Part shown: positions 1 to 8,000 of the stretch, one piece after another | Layout: the number at the start of each line of letters is the position of its first letter | Position numbering within the stretch: the stretch's first letter is position 1 | Assembly: GCA_963777435.1 (NCBI GenBank) | Contig: CAVZQT010000003.1 | Span: 1,612,001-1,676,000 of the forward strand | Length of the DNA stretch: 64,000 nt | Origin: AP-15 sp963777435 | GTDB lineage: Bacteria > Pseudomonadota > Alphaproteobacteria > ATCC43930 > CGMCC-115725 | Direction: 5' to 3' | The notes under the pieces: model-generated | The model's input: the letters and a program-made list of their open reading frames with translations, nothing else | The model's database searches: none | What the model was told of the DNA's origin: nothing | Position numbers and translations under genes: made by a program

Positions 1-112
1 CTCGGCCGAAGCCGATGTCATCAGAAACGGGTTGACTGCGGAACAGGCGGCGGACAAAGCGTTAAAGAAGATAGAGACGATCCTGGCAAAGTACCCGATC
101 GTTCAGAGCTGA
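1..112 (+). CDS. Sugar ABC transporter substrate-binding protein, C-terminal end (partial)
   Basis: An open frame enters from the left edge (first full codon at base 2) and stops with TGA at 110-112. Only about 36 residues are visible, ending AKYPIVQS. The tail (TAEQAADKALKKIETIL) resembles the C-terminal helices of extracellular solute-binding proteins of carbohydrate ABC importers. It lies 9 bases upstream of two MalF/MalG-type permease genes, the normal order in such operons. The assignment rests mainly on context. Confidence 0.6.
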   Translation, partial: SAEADVIRNGLTAEQAADKALKKIETILAKYPIVQS

Positions 113-121
113 GAGGCAGTC

Positions 122-1039
122 ATGGCAAGCGTATCAGTCATTGAAGCCGGCCGCCCCTTATCGGGTCGCCGCTCGCTTTTGCGTACTTGGCGCGGCAGCC
201 TGCAAGGCTCCGAATTTGCCTGGGCTCTTGCTTTCTGCATACCTTATGTCGGGGTGTTCCTGGCGTTTGTCGCCTACCCTATCGTGTACGGGCTATGGCT
301 CGGCCACAATCCGGCTCTCTATGTAGAGTTGTGGAACGACCCGATTTTTCAGATGACGATCGTCAACACCATCATTTACTTGGTGGTGGGCGTGAACGTC
401 AAAATGTTCCTTGCCTTGCTGCTGTCCGGCTTTTTCATGCGTCGGGGCTGGTGGGTCAAGGGCTTGCTGATGATTTATGTGCTGCCTTGGGCAGTGCCGG
501 CGTTACCGACATTCATCTCGATCCATTGGATGCTCAACAGCCAATGGGGCCTGGTTAACAATGTGCTGTACGACCTGTTCCACATCGACGGCCCGGGCTG
601 GCTCGACACCTCGCGATGGCTGGCGCTTGGCGCGGTCATCGTCTCCTATATCTGGAAAAATATGCCGTTCTGGACCGTGATCCTGCTCGCCGGCAGGATG
701 TCGATCCCGCAGGAACTCTATGAGGCGGCGGAAGTCGACGGCGCCACCGGATTGCGCCGGTTCGCCCATATCAGCTTCCCGCTGCTCGCCAATCTTTATC
801 TTGTCTGCACTTTGCTCTCGACTATCTTTACACTGGGTGACTTTAACACCGCCACGTTTATCTCGGGCGGTGGCCCGGCATTAACGACGCATGTGCTGGC
901 GACCCTCGGCATTCGTGATGCCTTCGAAATCGCCCGCCCCGATCTCGGTGTCGCTGCGGTCATGACCGCGCTGCCGCTGATGATCCCGCTGGTGTTGATC
1001 CTGATGCGAAAATTGCGCACTTCGGAGGTGCAGCTATGA
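122..1039 (+). CDS. Carbohydrate ABC transporter permease, MalF/UgpA type
   Basis: 305 aa inner-membrane permease of a CUT1-type sugar importer. The N-terminal transmembrane segment (about residues 33-57) is followed by several more helices. The cytoplasmic EAA loop that docks on the ATPase is visible near residues 200-220 (LYEAAEVDGATGLRRF). It follows the binding-protein tail by 9 bases and overlaps the next permease by ATGA, so the three are one operon. No ATPase gene of this system is present downstream; it must lie upstream of the window or be shared with another importer. The transported sugar cannot be told from sequence. Confidence 0.92.
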   Translation: MASVSVIEAGRPLSGRRSLLRTWRGSLQGSEFAWALAFCIPYVGVFLAFVAYPIVYGLWLGHNPALYVELWNDPIFQMTIVNTIIYLVVGVNVKMFLALLLSGFFMRRGWWVKGLLMIYVLPWAVPALPTFISIHWMLNSQWGLVNNVLYDLFHIDGPGWLDTSRWLALGAVIVSYIWKNMPFWTVILLAGRMSIPQELYEAAEVDGATGLRRFAHISFPLLANLYLVCTLLSTIFTLGDFNTATFISGGGPALTTHVLATLGIRDAFEIARPDLGVAAVMTALPLMIPLVLILMRKLRTSEVQL

Positions 1040-1947
1040 CCGCCGTATCACTCGACAATTTGGCGGCCAGGCAAGCGGCCGCCGCCGGGGCGAAGCGAAA
1101 AAACTACCGGCTGCGGAAGGTCTGGACCGAGATCGCGTGTCTGGGGCTGGCCGCCGTGCTGGTGGTGTGGACCTTGGCGCCGATCTACAACATGGTGATG
1201 GTGGCACTACAGTCGCACAACGACGTCTTCACCAACGACATCTGGCCCAAACAGCCATCCCTTTACAGCTTTTGGATCGTGATCACCGAAGGCTATTGGT
1301 ATCTCGAATACTTCTGGCACCAATTCGGCAACAGCCTGTACATCGGCGTAATGACGGTGTTCTTCACTTTGTTTATCGCGTCGATGGTGAGCTTTTCGGT
1401 CAGCCGCATGCGTCTGCGCAACGGCTGGCTCTTGACCAACGCGGCTCTGTTGACCTACGTCATCCCGGCTTCGTTCCTCGCAATCCCGCTCTATCGGATC
1501 ATGCAGGGCTATGGCCTCGGCAATAACGTCTGGTCGATCATCGCGGTCGAGGTGACCTTCGCCACCCCCTACGCGATCTTTATATTCCAGCAATATGGCC
1601 GGAGCATCCCGATCGAGCTCGACGAGGCGGCGCGGGTCGATGGCGCCTCACCCTGGCAGGTCTATTACAAGATCTATCTGCCGATGATGGCGCCGGCACT
1701 GGTCGCGGTCGGGACTTACGCCTTGCTGCTGGCGTGGAACGAGTATCTCTACCAATTCCTGCTGCTGTCCAACAAACGCAGCATGACGGTGCCGGTGGCG
1801 CTCGCCCAGTTTCTCAACAGCGACGAATCACCGTGGAATTACATGATGGCGACAGCGATCATCTACGCGATCCCGCCGGTCGTCATCTATTACCTATTCC
1901 GCGGCCGCATGACCTCCGGCCTGACCATGGGCGGCGTCAAAGGCTAG
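1036..1947 (+). CDS. Carbohydrate ABC transporter permease, MalG/UgpE type
   Basis: 303 aa inner-membrane permease and partner of the preceding gene. It starts inside the stop codon of that gene (ATGA overlap at 1036-1039), indicating translational coupling. The EAA loop reads IELDEAARVDGASPWQVYY near residues 195-213, and about six hydrophobic helices are evident. The C-terminus (RGRMTSGLTMGGVKG) is typical of MalG-family subunits. A hairpin terminator follows about 50 bases downstream, closing the operon. Confidence 0.92.
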   Translation: MTAVSLDNLAARQAAAAGAKRKNYRLRKVWTEIACLGLAAVLVVWTLAPIYNMVMVALQSHNDVFTNDIWPKQPSLYSFWIVITEGYWYLEYFWHQFGNSLYIGVMTVFFTLFIASMVSFSVSRMRLRNGWLLTNAALLTYVIPASFLAIPLYRIMQGYGLGNNVWSIIAVEVTFATPYAIFIFQQYGRSIPIELDEAARVDGASPWQVYYKIYLPMMAPALVAVGTYALLLAWNEYLYQFLLLSNKRSMTVPVALAQFLNSDESPWNYMMATAIIYAIPPVVIYYLFRGRMTSGLTMGGVKG

Positions 1948-2000
1948 TTTGGCGGCGGCACCGGTCGCAGCCCGATTTGGGTTGCGACCCTAAATTCCCT

Positions 2001-2040
2001 CGGGCGGGTATTCCTCATCGGATGCCCGCCCGTCGTTTAT
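2001..2040. terminator. Bidirectional hairpin terminator between convergent genes
   Basis: CGGGCGGG (2001-2008) pairs perfectly with CCCGCCCG (2025-2032), and the stem can extend inward with A-T and wobble pairs. The right side continues TCGTTTATT. It lies between the end of the permease operon (+) and the end of the DUF35 gene (-), so it could serve both. Confidence 0.6.
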
Positions 2041-2052
2041 TCGCGGCGTGGG

Positions 2053-2574
2053 CTACTCCTGTGGGTAGCGCCACACCCTCTCGGGCTGGGTCGCGGTCTC
2101 GTCGATCGTCCATTGCGGCAGCGCTAAACCGGGGCCGACATCGCTGAACACCATGCGCACGCGGGTGCCGATGCCGACTTGGCGCACCATCTCAGGCGGC
2201 GCCAATTGGCCGTCCGGGGTCGTCAGATTGCCGGCGACGCGCAGCGCTTCGTCAAAGGTCGGCTCGCCTTTTTGCGTGTCGAGATCGACCAGCAGAATCA
2301 AATAAGGCGTCTTGCCGCGGAACGCCGGCTGGATCGCGTGATGCACTTCGCTGTAGGAGTGCACCGCACCCTTGCCCTCGACGCTCTTCCAGGTCGATTC
2401 AGGGCTCATGCACCACGGGCAGGCGGTGGTCGGCGGATAGCGCAGCCGGCCGCATTGCGCACAGGCCTGCAGATGAAAATCGTGCTCCGCGCAATGGCGG
2501 AAATATTCGAGGTTCTCGACATCGAGATCGTCGACCGTCAGGCTCATGCCCATGTATTCACCACGAACCGGCAT
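2053..2574 (-). CDS. DUF35 / OB-fold zinc-ribbon acyl-CoA-associated protein
   Basis: About 173 aa. The N-terminal rubredoxin-like zinc ribbon has C38-x2-C41-x10-C52-x2-C55 (CAQCGRLRYPPTTACPWC), followed by an OB-fold that ends near RVWRYPQE. Proteins of this family pair with thiolase-like enzymes and help bind CoA substrates. The thiolase-like gene lies directly upstream on the same strand. The frame is open further upstream, but that extension translates a dispersed intergenic repeat (2588-2680), so I start at the ATG at 2574, preceded by AGAAGGAA. An ATG at 2550 is a possible alternative start. Confidence 0.85.
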   Translation of the reverse strand: MPVRGEYMGMSLTVDDLDVENLEYFRHCAEHDFHLQACAQCGRLRYPPTTACPWCMSPESTWKSVEGKGAVHSYSEVHHAIQPAFRGKTPYLILLVDLDTQKGEPTFDEALRVAGNLTTPDGQLAPPEMVRQVGIGTRVRMVFSDVGPGLALPQWTIDETATQPERVWRYPQE

Positions 2575-2587
2575 TTCCTTCTCCCCT

Positions 2588-2680
2588 ATTCTGGTGTCGT
2601 TCCCGCGAAAGCGGAAATCCAGGGAAACGGCGCTGCGCTCGCCCTGGACCCCTGCTTTCCGCAGGGGCGACGAGTTCAAT
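2588..2680. repeat. Dispersed intergenic hairpin repeat
   Basis: The stretch between the thiolase-like and DUF35 genes contains GTCGTTCCCGCGAAAGCGG and, in inverted sense, CTTTCCGCAGGGGCGACGA. This layout matches the widespread short palindromic repeats of proteobacteria that read TTCCCGCGAAAGCGGGAATCC. A related copy lies at about 55786-55862. It sits between two co-directional genes and could fold in their mRNA. Confidence 0.6.
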
Positions 2681-3945
2681 TACCCGCGACGCATGACCAT
2701 GGACGATGCGGTCGCCGGGTTGGCCCAGCCGAGATTGGCGCTGACCTCGACATTGCGCACTTGGCGGCAGCCGCCCTCACTGTAGTCGAAGGTGTGCTGG
2801 CGTTTGCCGTCGGGACCGATCGGGCAGGAATCGTCGGCATCGTGGCGCAATTGCCGGGTATTTTCGATGACCATGTTCATGCCGTGCGTATAGCCCTCGC
2901 ACAGATGCCCGCCTGATGTGTTGTTGGGCCGCCTGCCGCCAAGCTGGATTGCGCCGCTCGACACATATTCGCCGCCCTCGCCCTTTTTGCAGAAACCGTA
3001 ATCTTCGAGCTGCAGCATTGTCGTAAAGGTGAAGGCGTCATAGGAGCCGGTCACATCGACGTCTTCCGGCCCGACCCCGGCATTGGGCCACAGAATCTGG
3101 CGCGCATAATAGCCGGCGACGGTCGAAATCGGCCCGTGCTGGTAATGCATGTCGAGCCGCGGCTTCGAACAGCGTCCAACCACCCCGCGGATCAGCACCA
3201 AGGGCTGCTTCATGTCGCGGGCGCGCTCGGCCGAGGTCACGATGATCGCGGTTGCGTTGTCGGTCTCGACGCAGCAATCCAGCAGATGCAACGGCTTGCA
3301 GATAAAGCGGCTCGAGAGCACGTCATCGATCGTGTAGCGCTTTTTGTAATACGCCTTGGGGTTGTTCGAGGCGTGATGACTGTGCGCGACCTTGACCGCG
3401 GCGAGCTGCTCGGGCCGGGTGCCGTAATCGTACATATGGCGCATAAAGGTCGGCGCAAAGCTCTGCCCGGCGCTCTGCCAGCCATAGGCGCGGTTGTGCA
3501 GCATGTCGCCGGCAACCGGGGCGGCCGAACGCGCGCCGGTGCCGCCGATGCGCACCTGGGAGTAGCCGTTCATCGAGCGGAAGATCGCCACCGTCTTGCA
3601 GCAGCCGGCCTCGATCAGCCCAATCGCGATGCCGACCAACGCCTCGGTCGATGACCCGCCGCCGACGACATCCATGTAGAAATTGAGGCGGATGCCGAGA
3701 TCACCGGCGATAAACGTCGCCGAGGTCGAGTCGCCGCCCGAATAGGACAACATGCCATCGACATCGGCGGCCTTCAGCCCGGCGTCGAGGATGGCGTTGC
3801 GAACCGCCCAGGTCCCGAGCGCCCGGGTCGTCTTGCCCGAGCCGCGGGTATAGGTCGTCTCCCCAACCCCGGCGATCGCGTATTTGTCGCGCAGATATTT
3901 CGGTGTGGTGGCGTCGACCTCGGTTCTCGGCAACGGCATCGACAT
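2680..3945 (-). CDS. Thiolase-like (SCP2/lipid-transfer type) enzyme, probable aldolase
   Basis: 421 aa with the thiolase fold of the SCP2/nonspecific lipid-transfer group. The usual nucleophilic cysteine is absent: the corresponding loop reads GGGSSTEAL (residues 95-103). The C-terminal active-site motif GGxxxxGHP has become GGHLCEGYTHG with Tyr352, and the preceding motif reads GSYDAFT with Tyr302. A tyrosine pair 50 residues apart together with a DUF35 partner is the pattern of Ltp2-type retro-aldolases of steroid side-chain catabolism. I infer carbon-carbon bond cleavage of an acyl-CoA rather than thiolysis. It is followed directly by its DUF35 partner. The substrate is unknown. Confidence 0.82.
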   Translation of the reverse strand: MSMPLPRTEVDATTPKYLRDKYAIAGVGETTYTRGSGKTTRALGTWAVRNAILDAGLKAADVDGMLSYSGGDSTSATFIAGDLGIRLNFYMDVVGGGSSTEALVGIAIGLIEAGCCKTVAIFRSMNGYSQVRIGGTGARSAAPVAGDMLHNRAYGWQSAGQSFAPTFMRHMYDYGTRPEQLAAVKVAHSHHASNNPKAYYKKRYTIDDVLSSRFICKPLHLLDCCVETDNATAIIVTSAERARDMKQPLVLIRGVVGRCSKPRLDMHYQHGPISTVAGYYARQILWPNAGVGPEDVDVTGSYDAFTFTTMLQLEDYGFCKKGEGGEYVSSGAIQLGGRRPNNTSGGHLCEGYTHGMNMVIENTRQLRHDADDSCPIGPDGKRQHTFDYSEGGCRQVRNVEVSANLGWANPATASSMVMRRG

Positions 3946-4075
3946 TTTCTCCCCTGGAATCCTCAGTTGGCGACCAGTCTCAATATTTCTGCTTTCGCTC
4001 TTCCCACTCTCTTTGTAGCTCGAGAAATTCGCTCGCCGGTTGCGGCATGAAGATTTCTCAATTCGAGCATCGGGC

Positions 4076-4429
4076 TCATTCTTCAGCGATCAGCAGTTCG
4101 AGCTTCTCGAGCAGCTGAGCAGCCGCCGTAGTAACGGTTGTCCATAAGATGTCGTGATCGATGTCAAAATACGCGTGCACCAACCGGTTACGCATTCCCA
4201 CGATCGCGGCCCATGGAAGATTGGGCATAGCCTCCTTAGTCTCGGCACTAACCCGACTGGCGGCCTCGCCGGCAATCTCGATCGCCCGTGTCAGCGCGAA
4301 CAACAGCATCTGATCGTTTTCAAGATCACTCCGCTGGCGGCCCTGCACAAACCGGATCGCCGAACGCAACGCGTCGACCAAGTGTTGCAGCCTTACCCGA
4401 TCTTGAGCACTGAACCCACCCTCGGTCAT
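4076..4429 (-). CDS. hepT: HEPN-domain toxin of HepT/DUF86 family
   Basis: 117 aa all-helical protein. The HEPN RNase motif R-x4-H-x-Y is visible as R80-NRLV-H85-A-Y87. In characterised HepT-MntA systems the HEPN protein is a toxic RNase, inactivated when MntA adds AMP units to the motif tyrosine (here Tyr87). Its start overlaps the stop of the nucleotidyltransferase gene (ATGA, 4426-4429), the usual arrangement with antitoxin first. The remaining 130 bases to the thiolase-like gene show no feature. Confidence 0.88.
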   Translation of the reverse strand: MTEGGFSAQDRVRLQHLVDALRSAIRFVQGRQRSDLENDQMLLFALTRAIEIAGEAASRVSAETKEAMPNLPWAAIVGMRNRLVHAYFDIDHDILWTTVTTAAAQLLEKLELLIAEE

Positions 4430-4728
4430 GCGGCCTCATAGAGCGGTTCTGCCTCGCGCATCACGTCCTCACGAAAATAGCGGCTTAACTCGCCGGGGGT
4501 GCGCAAATCTATGCGTCTCCCAAAGAGCAAAGCCGAAAGCTCCATCTCGATTTCAACCAGTCCGAAATAGCTCGGTGTGGCACCAAGCTCGAATTCAACC
4601 AGCAAATCGATATCGCTGTCGGGCTGGTCGGTGCCCTTCAGCACCGAGCCGAACAGCGACAGGCGCCGAATGCCATATCGGCGGCAGAGCTCAGCCAAGG
4701 CTTCCTTGTCGTAGGATAGCAGGCTCAT
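4426..4728 (-). CDS. mntA: MNT-type nucleotidyltransferase antitoxin
   Basis: 100 aa minimal nucleotidyltransferase. The signature GS-x10-D-x-D is complete: G27-S28, then D39 and D41 (SDIDLLVEF). Proteins of this type transfer AMP onto the tyrosine of the partner HEPN toxin. It is the first gene of a two-gene operon with the HEPN gene and overlaps it by four bases. The catalytic residues are intact, so the pair looks functional. Confidence 0.88.
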   Translation of the reverse strand: MSLLSYDKEALAELCRRYGIRRLSLFGSVLKGTDQPDSDIDLLVEFELGATPSYFGLVEIEMELSALLFGRRIDLRTPGELSRYFREDVMREAEPLYEAA

Positions 4729-4777
4729 TGCTCACTTGCTCTCGAAAGCAGGCGTCCTCATCCGTTCCCGGATAACC

Positions 4778-5821
4778 CTACAGCGGCAGGCGGTAGGCTT
4801 TGGTCGCGGCGCCGCTGAACAAAGCGGTCTTTTCGCTCGCGGAGCAGCCGGCGGCGATGCGCTTGAACGCGTTCCACATGATGGGATAGCTGCACATCCC
4901 TTTATCGACCGGAAAGTTGCTCTCGAACATCGAGCGCTGCGGGCCAAAAGCCTGAATGCAGGTCTCGATATAGGGCCGCCACGCCTTTTCCAGATCCTGC
5001 GAGGACGGCGGCATGTCGTTCTCGAAAAACGTAAAGCCCGACAATTTCATGCCGAGCCCGCCGAGCTTGACGTATGTATTCGGCGATGCGGCGGCGACTT
5101 CGCCGATCGACTTTTTCCACGCAGCAAAAGCTTCCTCGCGCTTGCCGGCATAGGGCCCGATCGCGAGCGGCCCGCCGACATGGTTAAGGACGATCGTCGC
5201 CTGCGGAAAAGCGCGGGCGAGATCAGTCACATCGTCGAGCTGGGTCTGGAACAACCAGGCGTCAAAGCTAAGCCCCAACGCCGCCAGTCCGGCGAACCCC
5301 TCGCGGAATTTCCCATCGCGGTAAAGACCCTGCGGCGCACCCGAGCAGTAAATTTGCAGGCTCGGATCGTCGTGCCAGGTGGCGCCGTTGCGGATGCCCT
5401 TGAAGCGCCCACCCGAGATTGCGACGTGCTGTTCGAGAATGCCCTTGGCGCGGTCGCCGATCCTGAGGTCGACATTGCCGATGATGCCGGCGATGCAGCG
5501 CGTCTTGCCGTATTTGCCCGAGGCGCTCATCGCCGCGATGCCGTTGACGAATTGGGTCTCGCCGAGCGATTTCAGCTCCTGCGGGCCATCGGCGCGGTAC
5601 ATCTCGCGGCATTCCTCAAAGCAAGTCGCGGCGATGTTGTGACCGCTGCCCACATCGGCCAGCAGATCCTCAAACAGATAGCGATTGCCGGGCCGGTCCC
5701 ACATGTGATGGTGCGGGTCGACGATCGGCAGATCAGGCTCGATCGCTTCCTCCTGGCGCTTGTCGAGCCAGTCGGGTCGGACCGGCGCGTGACGGCCGGG
5801 CGGGATCGCAGATTGCGGCAT
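4778..5821 (-). CDS. Amidohydrolase family 2 (TIM-barrel metal-dependent hydrolase, COG3618-like)
   Basis: 347 aa. The metal-binding HxH lies near the N-terminus (VDPHHHMWDRP). Further family motifs are VLNHVGGP in the middle and FESNFPVDK near the C-terminus, where the aspartate acts in catalysis. Members hydrolyse lactones or decarboxylate small organic acids. I start at the ATG at 5821, preceded by GGGAGGACTGCCCC; the longer open frame upstream has no family similarity. It faces a toxin-antitoxin pair on one side and runs away from the AbrB gene on the other. The substrate is unknown. Confidence 0.85.
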   Translation of the reverse strand: MPQSAIPPGRHAPVRPDWLDKRQEEAIEPDLPIVDPHHHMWDRPGNRYLFEDLLADVGSGHNIAATCFEECREMYRADGPQELKSLGETQFVNGIAAMSASGKYGKTRCIAGIIGNVDLRIGDRAKGILEQHVAISGGRFKGIRNGATWHDDPSLQIYCSGAPQGLYRDGKFREGFAGLAALGLSFDAWLFQTQLDDVTDLARAFPQATIVLNHVGGPLAIGPYAGKREEAFAAWKKSIGEVAAASPNTYVKLGGLGMKLSGFTFFENDMPPSSQDLEKAWRPYIETCIQAFGPQRSMFESNFPVDKGMCSYPIMWNAFKRIAAGCSASEKTALFSGAATKAYRLPL

Positions 5822-5974
5822 GGGGCAGTCCTCCCGAGTTTGCTTTAACGCTATCCCAACTCTGCCCCGCTCGCGCCGCAAGCGCCACGGGTTTTTCCGC
5901 TGGAGCCACTTGTTGCGCAGGACAGAGTAAGGCTCTACATCCTTACCGAAAGGGACTTCCTGTCGAGGGACCGT

Positions 5975-6229
5975 ATGACGACGACATTGACCGTTACGGC
6001 GAAAGGACAAATTACGCTTCGCAAAGAGGTGTTGCGGCATTTGGGTGTAGCTCCGGGCCAAAAGGTCGAGGTCGACCTGTTGCCAAACGGCCGCGTCGAA
6101 GTGCGAGGCATAGAGCCCAAGGGTTCGATCGAAAACTTTTTCGGCTCTCTGCAGCAGCCGGGCACCAAGCCACTAACGATAGAGCAAATCAACGAAATCA
6201 TTGCCGATGGCTGGGCCGGCATCCGTTGA
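5975..6229 (+). CDS. AbrB/MazE-type antitoxin (VapB-like)
   Basis: 84 aa. The N-terminal SpoVT/AbrB swapped-hairpin domain reads TVTAKGQITLRKEVLRHLGV and binds operator DNA. The C-terminal tail (about residues 50-84) would wrap the toxin. It ends in TTGA overlapping the PIN-domain gene, so the two are translationally coupled. The product would repress its own promoter in the gap 5822-5974, although no clear operator palindrome was picked out. Confidence 0.87.
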   Translation: MTTTLTVTAKGQITLRKEVLRHLGVAPGQKVEVDLLPNGRVEVRGIEPKGSIENFFGSLQQPGTKPLTIEQINEIIADGWAGIR

Positions 6230-6636
6230 AGATTACCGTCGATACGAACATTCTGGTGCGGGTCGCGCTCAACGACGACCCGGAGCAGGCCAGACGGGCT
6301 CGAGATTTGTTGCGAGATGCGGAAATCGTCGCACTGACGTCGCCGGCGCTTTGTGAATTCGTATGGGTCGCGCGGCGCGGTTATCGCAGGCAGGCTAGGG
6401 ATATTGCAGCTGCGATGCGGGAACTTTTGGCTGCTCCATCCGTGGCGGTCGATCGTCTCGCAGTCGAGGCCGGGTTGACGATGCTGGCGGCGGGTGGCGA
6501 TTTCGCTGACGGTGTCATCGCATTCGAAGGCGGTCGTCTTGGTGGGGAGGTCTTTGCCAGCTTCGATCGCAAAGCGGTCGAATTGGTCGCATCGGCGGGA
6601 GGCAACGCGAAATTGCTCGTGGCTTCCGCGGATTAA
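6226..6636 (+). CDS. PIN-domain ribonuclease toxin (VapC-like)
   Basis: 136 aa starting with TTG at 6226 inside the antitoxin stop codon (TTGA). The four acidic PIN residues are present: Asp6 (VDTN), Glu44 (CEFVWV), Asp95 (GDFADGVIAF) and Asp114 (SFDRKA). VapC enzymes cleave RNA and are held inactive by the AbrB-type partner encoded just upstream. With all acidic residues retained, the toxin appears active. Confidence 0.9.
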   Translation: MKITVDTNILVRVALNDDPEQARRARDLLRDAEIVALTSPALCEFVWVARRGYRRQARDIAAAMRELLAAPSVAVDRLAVEAGLTMLAAGGDFADGVIAFEGGRLGGEVFASFDRKAVELVASAGGNAKLLVASAD

Positions 6637-6698
6637 TTTCCCACACGCAGGCGATTGGAGGCTAGCGTAGGTGGCTGGAGCCTCAGGGGAACGCGTGC

Positions 6699-8000
6699 AT
6701 GCCGAATGTTGAACCGCACCAGATGCTGGCGACGGAGATCGTGCGTGGGATCGAGAGTGGCGAGCTTACCGCGGAGGCGGTGGTGGCGAGCTGCCTCGAA
6801 CGGATCGCGGCGCGCGAGCCGGTGGTGCGGGCGTGGGCTTATCTCGACGGCGCGGCGGCGCTCGATCAGGCGCGCGCCCTGGACAAGGCGGGAAAGAAGA
6901 CGCTGTTGTCGGGCGTGCCGTTCGGTCTCAAGGATATCTTCGACGCCGCCGATATGCCGGCAACATATGGTTCGCCGATCTATACCGGGTGGTGGCCGCC
7001 GAGCGATTGCAGTGCCGCGGCCTTGCCAAAGGCGGCGGGCGGCATCCTGCTCGGCAAGACGATCACGACCGAATTCGCCAACCGCCATCCCGGCCCGACA
7101 TCAAACCCGCACAACCCCGCCTTTTCACCGGGTGGATCGTCGAGCGGCTCGGCCGCCGCGGTGGCCGATTTTATGGTGCCGTTGGCGATCGGCACCCAGA
7201 CCGGCGGCTCGGTCATTCGTCCCGCGGCATATTGCGGCGTCGTCGGCTTCAAACCGAGCTTTGGCCTGTTCCCACCGGCCGGCATGCGGATCAACACCGA
7301 GACGCTCGACACCGTCGGCATCATGGCGCGAGCGGTCGCTGACATCGCACTGTTCCGCGCAGCGATCATGGCAATCCCGTACGAACCGCCGGCAATGCCG
7401 CAGACCGCGCCGCGGCTTGGCCTGTGCCGCACCCCACATTGGGACGACGCCGAGCCCGAGGGCCGCGCCGTGCTCGAAGCCGCCGCCGACCGGCTCGCCG
7501 CTGCCGGGGCCAAGATAGTCGACACCGCATTTCCGACCGAATGCGCCGCAGCCGACGAGATCCAGCAAACCCTCGGCGCGTTTGAAGGGCTGCGCAACCA
7601 CATGCCCGAGCTCTACCGCCACGAGGCGCTGCTCAGCACAGAACTACGCGACGAAAAGATCGCCCTCGGCAGCAAGCTCACCCTCGAACAATTCCGCGAT
7701 GCCTGCCGCCAGCAGGAAAAAGCGCGCATCGCGGCGCGCGAATGGGCCAGCGGTTTCGACGCGATCCTGACCTTGCCGGCCCCAGGACAGGCCCCCCGTA
7801 CCCTCGCCAACACCGGTTCGGCGGTGTTCAACGCGGCGTGGACGCAATTCGCAATGCCGTGTTTGACCTTACCGGCCGGAAAAGGACCCGATGGGCTGCC
7901 GGTCGGAGTTCAGCTCGTCGGCCGCCGTCACGATGATGCCAAGCTGCTGGAGATCGGCCTCTGGGTCGAAGCCCGGCTTGCGGCGGGAGACATAGCATGA
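6699..8000 (+). CDS. Amidase-signature family hydrolase
   Basis: 433 aa amidase-signature enzyme with a complete Ser-cisSer-Lys triad: Lys78 (GVPFGLKDI), the GGSSSGS loop at 145-151 and Ser171 (GTQTGGS). It would hydrolyse a carboxamide; the substrate is not predictable. It is the first of four genes (two amidases, two NIPSNAP proteins). Its last bases overlap the start of the second amidase (ATGA, 7997-8000), and the two amidases are clearly paralogous. Confidence 0.92.
   Translation: MPNVEPHQMLATEIVRGIESGELTAEAVVASCLERIAAREPVVRAWAYLDGAAALDQARALDKAGKKTLLSGVPFGLKDIFDAADMPATYGSPIYTGWWPPSDCSAAALPKAAGGILLGKTITTEFANRHPGPTSNPHNPAFSPGGSSSGSAAAVADFMVPLAIGTQTGGSVIRPAAYCGVVGFKPSFGLFPPAGMRINTETLDTVGIMARAVADIALFRAAIMAIPYEPPAMPQTAPRLGLCRTPHWDDAEPEGRAVLEAAADRLAAAGAKIVDTAFPTECAAADEIQQTLGAFEGLRNHMPELYRHEALLSTELRDEKIALGSKLTLEQFRDACRQQEKARIAAREWASGFDAILTLPAPGQAPRTLANTGSAVFNAAWTQFAMPCLTLPAGKGPDGLPVGVQLVGRRHDDAKLLEIGLWVEARLAAGDIA

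Noticed and set aside
2575..2679. N-terminal extension of the DUF35 protein (35 extra residues)
   Set aside because: The extension translates a dispersed palindromic repeat and has no family similarity; a good start lies at 2574.
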